Shown here piece by piece: positions 50,577-58,217 of a DNA stretch of 64,000 nt. The DNA is from a marine actinobacterium MedAcidi-G3 (GTDB lineage: Bacteria; Actinomycetota; Acidimicrobiia; Acidimicrobiales; Poriferisodalaceae): positions 82,522 through 146,521 of the forward strand of contig JUEP01000005.1 of NCBI GenBank assembly GCA_000817105.1, given 5' to 3'. Each line of letters begins with the position of its first letter. Position 1 is the stretch's first letter. The notes beneath the pieces are model-generated. The model ran no database searches. It worked only from the letters and a program-made list of their open reading frames with translations, and was not told where the DNA came from. Position numbers and translations under genes: made by a program.

Positions 50577-51383
50577 ATGCTAAGGATTTGTTCGGCAACA
50601 GCGACCGTTTCACCTTGGGGGGTCGTCGCCGCTGCTGGTTTGGTTTCCCTAACACTTTTCGCTTCCTGGCGTTTTGATCTTGGTCTTATTCCTTCTATCT
50701 CGATTAGTTCGATTCGGTCGGTGATTCAGCTACTCATGGCAGGAGCCTTGCTGGTTCCTGCGCTCAAGCCTGATGCACACCTCGCTTGGGGCTGGCTCTG
50801 GTGCTCGGCCATGATCCTCTTCGCGACCCAACTGGTGCGCCGACGAACAGCAGATTTAGGAACTAACCGGCCTTCTATCCTTCTTTCAGCCTTGGCGGTG
50901 AGTGTCCCTGTTGCCGCAGCCTTAGTCGTCGTTTTTTGTTTTGGAGTGCTTCCGCTTGAACCATCAACGTTGGTACCTATGGCTGGCATAGTGCTGGGAA
51001 ATACACTCCCCGCCACCTCAGCGGGTGCAGCAAGATTCGCCGAGTTGGTGCGCGAGGAGCGCGGTCAAATTGAAGCAATGCTGGCTTTAGGCTTTCGACA
51101 GCGCGCCGCTATCCGGCCACAGGTTGCAACAGCAGTGAAAATTGCTTTGACGCCACCGATTGAGCGAATGCGCATGGTCGGCTTGGTCTTGCTGCCTGGG
51201 ACGATGACAGGGATGCTTCTCGCAGGCGTAGCGCCACTACAGGCTGTTATGACACAAATGGTTGTCTCTTTTCTCATCCTCGGAGGGGTGACGCTGACCG
51301 TGACCACCGTCGTCCTGGGTTGCGCATGGTCAGCCCTGAGCGGAGGTCAGATCTCTTCATCGCCCACCACTGGAGGGAATTAA
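50577..51383 (+). CDS. FetB/YbbM family (UPF0014) membrane permease
   Basis: The 268-residue protein has about seven membrane helices and matches the UPF0014 family, the permease half of FetAB, which in Escherichia coli exports iron in oxidative stress. Family patches are SSIRSVIQLLMAGALL, PMAGIVLGNTLPATSAGA, EAMLALGFRQRAAIRP and the helix-rich LLPGTMTGMLLAGVAPLQAV. No FetA ATPase is next to it, so the ATPase is elsewhere or the protein acts alone. It overlaps the PPOX gene by four bases, convergently. Confidence 0.85.
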   Translation: MLRICSATATVSPWGVVAAAGLVSLTLFASWRFDLGLIPSISISSIRSVIQLLMAGALLVPALKPDAHLAWGWLWCSAMILFATQLVRRRTADLGTNRPSILLSALAVSVPVAAALVVVFCFGVLPLEPSTLVPMAGIVLGNTLPATSAGAARFAELVREERGQIEAMLALGFRQRAAIRPQVATAVKIALTPPIERMRMVGLVLLPGTMTGMLLAGVAPLQAVMTQMVVSFLILGGVTLTVTTVVLGCAWSALSGGQISSSPTTGGN

Positions 51384-51790
51384 GCCTTCCAGCCGGTTAC
51401 CTCAGTACGTTCGATAACAATCGCAGGACCCTTTGGTCGTATCTCTCTGTACTGCGAGTATCGATCACTTAAAATATCAAGCGCCCGTTCGTAATCTTTG
51501 CCACTTTCATACACTTTCGCGCGACCTCGGACTCGAACCCACCAAAGTTGCTTCCAGTCTTGGTCGTCGTAGTGGTCAACCAGAAGCGTTACTTCTGGGA
51601 ACTGTCGAATATTGTCGAGGCGCTTTAACTCGATTGTTGATTTCTTCTTATGGTCAATTGCAGTTACCAACACCCGGTCATCAAACGCAAATGTGATCGG
51701 CACCAGATCAACTCGACCGTCTGCGCGGATCGTCGCGAGAGTCGCTACGCGTGCGTCGCCTAATAGTTCCAACAGTTCAGATTCGTTCAT
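51380..51790 (-). CDS. PPOX-class F420-dependent oxidoreductase-like protein
   Basis: From the ATG at 51790 (GAGG upstream) the protein is 136 residues with a split-barrel flavin-reductase fold. RVATLATIRADGRVDLVPIT begins the barrel, and WWVRVRGRAKVYESGKDYER closes it. It is closest to the actinobacterial TIGR03668-type PPOX family, whose relatives bind F420. Cofactor choice cannot be proved by eye. The next gene upstream is an F420 hydrogenase beta-like protein, which supports an F420 setting. Confidence 0.78.
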   Translation of the reverse strand: MNESELLELLGDARVATLATIRADGRVDLVPITFAFDDRVLVTAIDHKKKSTIELKRLDNIRQFPEVTLLVDHYDDQDWKQLWWVRVRGRAKVYESGKDYERALDILSDRYSQYREIRPKGPAIVIERTEVTGWKA

Positions 51791-51929
51791 TAGTCCTCGA
51801 GGTAGCAGACGTAATCGGTGAATTACAAAGCGACGCGTCACACTAGCCCGCAGTTACCTGACACCCAAAAGCCCAGACAGAATGAATTTGAGTGCGTTTA
51901 TTACCGTCAACCGGCGTATTCTCTTGGGT

Positions 51930-53093
51930 ATGGCTCTGGCAGAAACCAGCACCGAAGCACCCAAGCCCGAACGATGGTCATTTCAGTGGAAGGAACTCCA
52001 CGAAGAGGTGATCACCTCCGGCCTGTGCACGGGGTGCGCAGGATGCGTAATCAGTTGTCCACACGACGTAATCGGATACGACCATGTTCAAGGGGGCTTC
52101 AAGCCTTTCCATATCGAAGAGGAACTTGGGGCCGACAACTGCGGCCATGGAGAAAAGGGTTGCACTAGTTGCACCCGAGCGTGTCCACGTTTTCGAACGT
52201 GGGAACATGAGGCAGACGAGTTTCTATTTAATAAAACTCGAACATCTGAAGATCCTTCTGGAATTTACAAGGACATAATTTTGACCCGGGCCTCCGATGA
52301 CTTCATTCACGAAGTCGGACAAGATGGTGGACTCGTATCAGCCATTCTCATTTGGGCGCTCGAAAATGGCTACGTAGACGCTGCTCTTACTTCATATGTA
52401 GGTGATGGCGAAGGTTCACAATGGACCGCGTCCCCCGGCGTGGCATTTAATCGAGACGACGTCATCCGAGGCGCCGGTAGCCGATACACCTACTCTGCAA
52501 ACACATTGGCTTACGATGAGGCGATCGAAGCGGGAGCTAAGAAAATTGCTCTAGTGGGCATGAGTTGCCAAAGCTCGATAGTTCCAGTTGCGAAGTCGCG
52601 TAAGATTGGCAAGGTCGGAAATAGATTCGCCCTGAACATCGGTCTGCTCTGCTCCAAGTCATTCGATGAGGCAATCTTCGAAGAACTATTTGAACAAAAA
52701 TATGGCCTCGATCGTCGGACGATAAAAAAGACGAACATTAAAGGTGTCTTCCAAATTTGGACCCACGATGGCGGTTACTACGAAATTAATCTGAAGGAAT
52801 GCCACGCCTGGACTCGAGAGGGTTGTAATTATTGCCCCGATTTCGCTGCAGAACATGCTGACATTTCGACCGGGGGCATTGGTAAATACAGTGACTGGAC
52901 GCTCACTATTATTAGAACTCCGATAGGTCGTGAAATCATCATGAAGATGTTGGAGCAGGGCTACCTGATCGGACGACCTGGCGACGATGACCCTGGTGCG
53001 ATCGAGCTCATGCACAAATTAAGCCAAAAGTCTCGCAGCAGATGGCCAGATTTCGCCTGGGAGCAACCAGCTCTTCTGCCCACCAGAAAGTAA
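51930..53093 (+). CDS. Coenzyme F420 hydrogenase/dehydrogenase beta-subunit family protein (FrhB-like)
   Basis: The 387-residue protein is an FrhB-family iron-sulfur flavoprotein, a group that passes electrons to or from F420, ferredoxin or others. The N-terminus holds CTGCAGCVISCP (Cys33, 36, 39, 43) and a second set CGHGEKGCTSCTRACP (Cys71, 78, 81, 85) for two [4Fe-4S] clusters. The flavin domain has DGGLVSAILIWALENGYVD, GSRYTYSANTLAYDEAI and VGMSCQSSIVPV, and GCNYCPDFAAEHADIS follows. The ATG at 51930 is preferred over that at 51882. Its electron partners are unknown. Confidence 0.82.
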   Translation: MALAETSTEAPKPERWSFQWKELHEEVITSGLCTGCAGCVISCPHDVIGYDHVQGGFKPFHIEEELGADNCGHGEKGCTSCTRACPRFRTWEHEADEFLFNKTRTSEDPSGIYKDIILTRASDDFIHEVGQDGGLVSAILIWALENGYVDAALTSYVGDGEGSQWTASPGVAFNRDDVIRGAGSRYTYSANTLAYDEAIEAGAKKIALVGMSCQSSIVPVAKSRKIGKVGNRFALNIGLLCSKSFDEAIFEELFEQKYGLDRRTIKKTNIKGVFQIWTHDGGYYEINLKECHAWTREGCNYCPDFAAEHADISTGGIGKYSDWTLTIIRTPIGREIIMKMLEQGYLIGRPGDDDPGAIELMHKLSQKSRSRWPDFAWEQPALLPTRK

Positions 53094-53108
53094 TTTGTTC
53101 TTAGTTGC

Positions 53109-53684
53109 TCAGAGGCATGTCTTAATCAAATCAACCAGGTTTGGCCGTAAATCTGTAGCTACAAGGAACTCGGGCAATCTGTCTTCTGGTATCACGTCAG
53201 CAGCCCGAAAAGCTGAGCAACGACATAGGTCGACGAGGCGGTTCGAACCTTTGGTGCAAGCATCAATGTAGGCCTCTTTGGTAGCAGCAGACCAAGTCGG
53301 AGGTCGTTCCTCGCCCCGGCATTGAACTAACAGGCCAGCTAATTCGGGCGGGAAATCGTTGAAGACGCTAATTCGATCCTCGAGCCCAGCAATATCGCTC
53401 GAATCAACGTCGTCAACAAGTAAGTCCGAAGCACAATGACACGGGCCAACTAATCCTGAGTCAGAGATGCACGCATCAAGAAAGGCTACGGTCACAGATA
53501 TATCGAGTAGGTAATCGCCGCTCGCATCTGTTTGCTGGGTTGCCAGAGTCCCTGGGTTATCAAATGACTCCTCTGAGCTATCGGGATATGTGGCTTCTGT
53601 GGTTCTCGGGGAACACGCAGTCAACAGCCCTACAGCTACGACAATCCGCACCAAAACTTGGATCACTATCTTCCAATCGACCAC
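53109..53684 (-). CDS. Lipoprotein with two tandem Cys-motif repeats
   Basis: I do not recognise the family. Residues 1-24 are a lipoprotein signal with lipobox LTAC (Cys24), so it should sit on the outer face of the membrane. The mature part has a flexible acidic linker, then two similar units: residues 68-122 with Cys72, 82, 84 and 122, and residues 139-190 with Cys143, 154, 156 and 190. Both run [F/Y]-x-DAC, C-x-C and a final Cys, and may be disulfide-linked helical domains. Start is GTG with TAACCT six bases upstream. Confidence 0.7.
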   Translation of the reverse strand: MVDWKIVIQVLVRIVVAVGLLTACSPRTTEATYPDSSEESFDNPGTLATQQTDASGDYLLDISVTVAFLDACISDSGLVGPCHCASDLLVDDVDSSDIAGLEDRISVFNDFPPELAGLLVQCRGEERPPTWSAATKEAYIDACTKGSNRLVDLCRCSAFRAADVIPEDRLPEFLVATDLRPNLVDLIKTCL

Positions 53685-53690
53685 AACTAA

Positions 53691-53696
53691 AGGTTA
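53691..53696 (-). promoter_or_regulatory. Candidate -10 hexamer TAACCT of the lipoprotein gene
   Basis: On the minus strand TAACCT lies six bases before the GTG at 53684. Five of its six bases belong to the palindrome at 53692-53710. Confidence 0.4.
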
Positions 53697-53710
53697 GAAC
53701 GGTTCTAACC
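53692..53710 (-). promoter_or_regulatory. 19-bp perfect palindrome over the lipoprotein promoter
   Basis: GGTTAGAAC (53692-53700), a central G and GTTCTAACC (53702-53710) are perfect 9-bp arms. It spans the udgB stop codon and overlaps the candidate -10. The symmetry and position are those of a repressor operator; a 1-base loop makes an RNA hairpin less likely. Confidence 0.55.
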
Positions 53711-54383
53711 CACCTAACTCGCGGGCTCTAATGAAAACATCGTCAAGCATTTCTTCAGTAAGGCGACCGGTGAAGGTGTTCTGTTGGCTGGGATGGAAAG
53801 AGCAAATGATGTGCCGTTTCAGGCAAATCCCTTCGTCTTCCAAAGGCACAACGACACCGTGGCCAAACCGAGGTCGGGGACGCACTCCTAGTATTGAGCA
53901 CGCTACTTGGTACCCAAATTGACCCAACGCTACAAATACTGTTGCCTCGGTCAGAAGCAAAAGCTCTCTTTCGATAAAGGGTCGGCAAGTATCTCTTTCG
54001 ACCGTAGTCGGCTTATTGGCAGGCGGCGCACATCGAACCGCTGCAGTGACATAGGCATCGGATAGTTGAAGGCCATCATCGATACGTCGAGCCAGAGACT
54101 GATTTGCGAAACCAGTTCTATGCATGGAAGCAAAGAGGAAGTCGCCCGATCGATCCCCTGTGAAGACGCGGCCAGTTCGATTCGCTCCGTGCGCTGCTGG
54201 CGCAAGACCAATAACTATTACTTTGGCTGATGAGTCCCCAAAACCTGGTACACCGCGTCCCCAGTACTCATCGTCAACAAATGCCGCACGCTTCTCTAAC
54301 GAAACCTTCTCTCTCCATTGCACCAGCCGTTCGCACTGTCGACACTCAGATATCGCCTGAGCGACTGAAGAAAGGGAGTCCAT
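53694..54383 (-). CDS. udgB: Uracil-DNA glycosylase family 5 (UdgB)
   Basis: UdgB removes uracil and some other deaminated bases from DNA. The 229 residues show a [4Fe-4S] Cys pair at 14 and 17 (SECRQCERL) with later Cys, the family motif IGLAPAAHGANRTGRVFTGD near residues 58-77 and the HPSQQNTFTGRL loop. Length is normal. It lies next to the divergent phosphatase gene with 7 bases between starts; the lipoprotein gene follows after 9 bases. Confidence 0.92.
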   Translation of the reverse strand: MDSLSSVAQAISECRQCERLVQWREKVSLEKRAAFVDDEYWGRGVPGFGDSSAKVIVIGLAPAAHGANRTGRVFTGDRSGDFLFASMHRTGFANQSLARRIDDGLQLSDAYVTAAVRCAPPANKPTTVERDTCRPFIERELLLLTEATVFVALGQFGYQVACSILGVRPRPRFGHGVVVPLEDEGICLKRHIICSFHPSQQNTFTGRLTEEMLDDVFIRARELGGLEPF

Positions 54384-54390
54384 AACGCGA

Positions 54391-55074
54391 GTGTTGCAGA
54401 CTCTGAGGGGTCTTTACGACTACGGTCACTTTGTGGCTTCTTCTCAACGACCTACGCTTGTTCTTTTAGTCAGACACGGGCAAACGCCAACGACTGGAAT
54501 TGAGCTCTATGGCAGGAAACCTGGCGTTCTTTTATCCGATATCGGACTGGGCCAAGCAAAGAACGTGGCTCAACGTATTTCTGCTATGGGTAGCCAACGC
54601 ATTGAAGCTATTTACTGCAGTCCGTTGGAAAGGACCAAACAAACGGCTCGGGCTATTTCTACCGAACTTGACCTGAAGGTGAAACAAGACCGAGGCCTAA
54701 TTGAACTTGATGTCGGGGACTGGACTGGTCGAAAGTTAGCTCAGTTACGAAAACTCAAATCGTGGTCATCGGTGCAAAAATACCCTTCAGGGTTTCGCTT
54801 CCCAAACGGTGAATCATTTACCGAAATGCAAACACGGATGGCGGGGGCAGTAAACCGCTTGGTGGAGAAACATCCAGGCAAAGCTATTGTTGCCGTTAGT
54901 CATGCTGATCCCATTCGTGCTCTGGTTGCACACGCTATGGGAACTCATTTGGATCTATTTCAACGAACGGTTGTTTCTCCATGCTCTGTAACCGCCATCC
55001 TTTACACACCAAATGGGCCAGTCGTCTTATCGGTTAACAACACCGGCGAACTCAGCGACCTTTCACCTGCCTAG
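54391..55074 (+). CDS. Histidine phosphatase family protein, MSMEG_4193 type
   Basis: The 227-residue protein is a histidine (phosphoglycerate-mutase-like) phosphatase: catalytic LVRHGQTPTTG near residues 26-36, YCSPLERTKQTARAI, the acidic ELDVGDWTGR, and VSHADPIRALVAHAMG with the second His. It matches the actinobacterial MSMEG_4193 group (TIGR03848), which is found with the next two genes. The longest start is the GTG at 54391; a GTG at 54432 is possible. The substrate is unknown. Confidence 0.85.
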   Translation: MLQTLRGLYDYGHFVASSQRPTLVLLVRHGQTPTTGIELYGRKPGVLLSDIGLGQAKNVAQRISAMGSQRIEAIYCSPLERTKQTARAISTELDLKVKQDRGLIELDVGDWTGRKLAQLRKLKSWSSVQKYPSGFRFPNGESFTEMQTRMAGAVNRLVEKHPGKAIVAVSHADPIRALVAHAMGTHLDLFQRTVVSPCSVTAILYTPNGPVVLSVNNTGELSDLSPA

Positions 55075-55104
55075 ACCAACTCGAAAGAACCTTGAATAGG
55101 AACA

Positions 55105-55560
55105 ATGACTGATAACTACGAAATACGAAACCCAATCAATTTCGTCGCCGGGACCGTCGGAGGACCTGGAGACCGGATTTTTTATTTGCAAGCTCAAGGT
55201 GACGGATCTGTTCTAACCCTCAAGCTCGAAAAAGACCAGGTCCAATCACTTGCCAGCCACTTGCTAGAAATTCTTGAAGGTGAGACCAACGACATAACCG
55301 CTGCGCAGATAACCGACATGATCGAACCCCCTAACGCCGTATGGACGGTCGGAGCGCTAGCGATAGCTATCAGTGACGAGCCCGATCAAATCGTTATAGT
55401 GGCTCAAGAGCTACCTGATCAGGACGAAGTAGAACCTTTAGAAGCTCACATTTATATTAATTTTGGGCAGGCTAAAGCTTTTGTCGATCACGCACTGTTC
55501 CTAATTGAGTACGGTCGCGACTTCGGTCGACAGAACGGTCACAAACGCATCGGTGAGTGA
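55105..55560 (+). CDS. DUF3090 family protein
   Basis: The 151-residue protein belongs to DUF3090 (TIGR03847), an actinobacterial family with no known function. The family start is NPINFVAGTVGGPGDRIFYLQA, then LKLEKDQVQSLASHLLEIL, and a late AHIYINFGQAKAFVDHALFL. No cofactor motif is visible. AGGAAC lies before the ATG. It is 30 bases after the phosphatase and overlaps the kinase-like gene, so the three form one unit. Confidence 0.88.
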   Translation: MTDNYEIRNPINFVAGTVGGPGDRIFYLQAQGDGSVLTLKLEKDQVQSLASHLLEILEGETNDITAAQITDMIEPPNAVWTVGALAIAISDEPDQIVIVAQELPDQDEVEPLEAHIYINFGQAKAFVDHALFLIEYGRDFGRQNGHKRIGE

Positions 55561-56296
55561 AGATAACGCCGATAGCGGCAAACCCTTATCCAACCCGCCT
55601 GTTGATGTAGGGCTTTCACGTACGACCTTGCAACGCGGTGAAATCGAACTACTCGGTCGCATGCCTTATAGCTCCAACGCGACATTTCTGGCCCGAGTAG
55701 TCGACGGTGAATCGGTGGTCAACGGAATTTACAAGCCGGCTAAAGGTGAGAGGCCCCTATGGGACTTCCCCGCGGGTCTCTATCGACGCGAAATAGCAGC
55801 CTATGAGCTAAGCGAAGAACTGGGGTGGGGTGTGGTGCCGCCCACCTTCGAACGGGTCGGGCCTCATGGAACTGGCTCGGTTCAATTATTTATCGACGCA
55901 GACTTCGAACAACATCACTTCACTCTGGTTAAAGACGTCAAGCATCATCCGACTCTTCGAAAGCTTTGTGCTCTTGATCTATTGGCAAACAATACTGACA
56001 GGAAATCCGGACATTGCCTTCTCTCTAAATGGGGGACCATTTATGGCATCGACCACGGCTTATGTTTTTCGACTGAGTTCAAGTTACGAACAGTGATTTG
56101 GGAATTTGCAAATGAGTCAATCCAGCAAGAGTTATTGAGCGACGTACATCGATTAGCGGGAGGTGTCCCCTCTTCAATTTCATCGTGGCTCGACCAGGGT
56201 GAAACCGACGCATTAATCGAAAGGGCCCAGTGGTTAACCGAGTCACCAATTTTTCCTGAAGATGACGGATACGGATGGCCGTGGCCGCTTGTCTAG
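55553..56296 (+). CDS. SCO1664 family protein, PI3/4-kinase-like fold
   Basis: The 247-residue protein belongs to the SCO1664 family (TIGR03843), distantly related to phosphatidylinositol 3/4-kinases. It shows NGIYKPAKGERPLWDFPAGL with the candidate ATP lysine, REIAAYELSEELGWG, a catalytic-loop-like LDLLANNTDRKSGHCL and the metal loop YGIDHGLCFS. Those kept residues suggest an active kinase-type enzyme. The GTG at 55553 overlaps DUF3090 by eight bases; a TTG at 55505 is the long alternative. The target is unknown. Confidence 0.85.
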   Translation: MSEDNADSGKPLSNPPVDVGLSRTTLQRGEIELLGRMPYSSNATFLARVVDGESVVNGIYKPAKGERPLWDFPAGLYRREIAAYELSEELGWGVVPPTFERVGPHGTGSVQLFIDADFEQHHFTLVKDVKHHPTLRKLCALDLLANNTDRKSGHCLLSKWGTIYGIDHGLCFSTEFKLRTVIWEFANESIQQELLSDVHRLAGGVPSSISSWLDQGETDALIERAQWLTESPIFPEDDGYGWPWPLV

Positions 56297-56340
56297 TGAC
56301 CACCAGCACCTTGTTAATTTAGTTTAAGTTCGGACAGTCT

Positions 56341-57303
56341 CTACCGCGACTTCAAGGCCTCGATAAGGGCAGGGACCACCTTGTGCACATCGCCGACAAT
56401 ACCGAGATCAGCGACACCGAAGATCGGAGCCTCAGGATCTTTATTGATCGCGATGATGTGTTTGGAACCCTTCATGCCCACTAGATGTTGAGTGGCTCCG
56501 GAAATACCGCAAGCTACGTAAACATTTGGCTTTACTACTTTGCCAGTCTGCCCAACTTGTTTTGAGTAAGGCACCCATCCGGCGTCAACAATGGCTCGCG
56601 ATGCTCCAGATGCTGCATCAAGTAAATCAGCGAGTTCATCAACCATTTCGAAGGCCTCGGGTTGACCTAAGCCGCGGCCACCTGACACGACTACTTGCGC
56701 GTCATCAAGTTGGGGACCTGATCGCTCTTCTACATGACGCCCTGTTACAGAAGCAGAGCCGGCGGGACCGGGGTCCACTATGTCAACTGTTAGTACTTCA
56801 GCGTCACCGCCGCCAGTAGCTTCAGCCTCAAATGACTTTGGACGGAACATAGCTAGTGCTGGGCCGTCGTTTTTGAAAGCGGTGAACACGTTTTGCGTGC
56901 CGCCAAATACGGGCTCTTCGACAACCAGAGTGCCGTCTTCGACCGATGCGCCAACGTTGTTTGTAACGACTGGTTGATCGATTCGAACCGCCAAACGCGC
57001 CGCAGTGTCTCGACCGTCAGGTGTCTGACCGAAAAAGACGGCATCGGGAGGGCTTGCTGCCAGGTGCGCCTGTAACGCTGCGGCTGCATGAACTCCGATC
57101 AGCTTTCCGTCGAGAGGGCCCGTTGCATGAACTTTTGTTGCTCCATGAGCACCAAGTTCAGGAGCCATAGCAGCTCCATCACCAGCGACGAACACTTCTA
57201 CGTTCGTTGCTATGCCACGGGCTGCAGCCAGTAGCTCAAGTGTGAGGCCGCTAGGGGTACCCTCATCACCTTCTCCGAATACAAGGATTGTTTCGATAGA
57301 CAT
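56341..57303 (-). CDS. etfA: Electron transfer flavoprotein alpha subunit
   Basis: EtfA carries the FAD of ETF, which takes electrons from acyl-CoA dehydrogenases. The 320 residues have the N-terminal TILVFGEGDEGTPSGLTLEL and the C-terminal FAD domain with SGGRGLGQPEAFEMVDELAD, VGQTGKVVKPNVYVACGISG and AINKDPEAPIFGVADLGIVG. GAGGAG precedes the ATG at 57303. It follows the etfB C-terminal half by 11 bases. Confidence 0.95.
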   Translation of the reverse strand: MSIETILVFGEGDEGTPSGLTLELLAAARGIATNVEVFVAGDGAAMAPELGAHGATKVHATGPLDGKLIGVHAAAALQAHLAASPPDAVFFGQTPDGRDTAARLAVRIDQPVVTNNVGASVEDGTLVVEEPVFGGTQNVFTAFKNDGPALAMFRPKSFEAEATGGGDAEVLTVDIVDPGPAGSASVTGRHVEERSGPQLDDAQVVVSGGRGLGQPEAFEMVDELADLLDAASGASRAIVDAGWVPYSKQVGQTGKVVKPNVYVACGISGATQHLVGMKGSKHIIAINKDPEAPIFGVADLGIVGDVHKVVPALIEALKSR

Positions 57304-57314
57304 TCGTAATCTCC

Positions 57315-57635
57315 TCAAACAATCTTGAGTTCGCCGAGGAACTCAATGATCTTGTCGTGGGCGTCGCCTTCATCTTCGATGACTTCGCCCGCTTGTCTTT
57401 CCTCTGCTTGCGTGACTCGAATCGTTTCTTGACGTGCGCCGCCTTGACCGACTGCAGCAGCGTCCACACCGAGGGCCGCCAAATTCAACTCTTCCACTGG
57501 CTTCTTTTTTGCAGCCATAATTCCCTTAAAGGAGGGGTAGCGGGGCTCAACAACGCCAGCTGTTACTGATACCAAAGCAGGAGTTTGACATTCGACATCG
57601 TCATAGCCCGCTTCAGTTTGACGTTGGACTTTCAC
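57315..57635 (-). pseudogene. etfB: Electron transfer flavoprotein beta subunit, C-terminal half of a split gene
   Basis: This 106-residue frame is the second half of EtfB: KVQRQTEAGYDDVE, then LVSVTAGVVEPRYPSFKGIM and AAKKKPVEELNLAALGV. It begins with GTG, which overlaps the TGA of the N-terminal half by four bases (GTGA at 57632-57635), and also reads upstream for a few codons as FRQGTTVKVQRQ. Together the halves total 254 residues, close to the usual 250-263. A small frame-changing deletion at the joint best explains it; a coupled two-chain protein or an assembly error are alternatives. Confidence 0.85.
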
Positions 57636-58078
57636 AGTCGTTCCTTGGCGAAAGTAATAGACGGGATTTCGAGCACACCAGCAATCATCTCAGGAACTGT
57701 GCCTGTGTAGCCGTCCGACGACTCAACACCAGCCAACACTAGGTCAGGAGACATCCTTGAAATCGCAGCACCCAGCACTCTCGCTGTGCCAAGGGCGTCG
57801 CTACCGGCAAGAGCATCATCACTAACGAGAATTGCGTCTTCGGCACCCATGGCTAGAGCGGTTCTGAGGCCACTGACTTCTCCATTTGCTGCCATCGATA
57901 CCAATGACACTTCGCCGCCTCCCGCTGCTTCCACGAGTTGGAGCGCCATCTCGACTCCATAAGAATCAGACTCGTCGAGAATCAACTTGTCATCTCGTTT
58001 GAGGTAATTAGTTGAGGGATCTAATTCACCTGGCAACGCAGGGTCCGGAATTTGTTTAACGCAGACTACGACCTTCAT
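57632..58078 (-). pseudogene. etfB: Electron transfer flavoprotein beta subunit, N-terminal half of a split gene
   Basis: This 148-residue frame is the first half of EtfB: MKVVVCVKQIPDPALPGELD, LILDESDSYGVEMALQLVEA, and the AMP-binding region GSDALGTARVLGAAISRM with LVLAGVESSDGYTGTVPEM. It ends ITFAKERL and stops, where intact EtfB continues into the segment carried by the next frame. All family residues before the joint are intact. The upstream base run CAGAAT lies six bases before the ATG. Confidence 0.85.
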
Positions 58079-58217
58079 GCGTGGATTCTGCCCCGAGGTC
58101 GCTTCAGATCCAAATAAAACTTTAAAAATTTACTGTCAAGTCGTTTCAAGTTTCTGATTGTTCAGTAATTCAACACGCGATTCGACTGGTCATATAGAAA
58201 TCAGCGACACTAGATGC

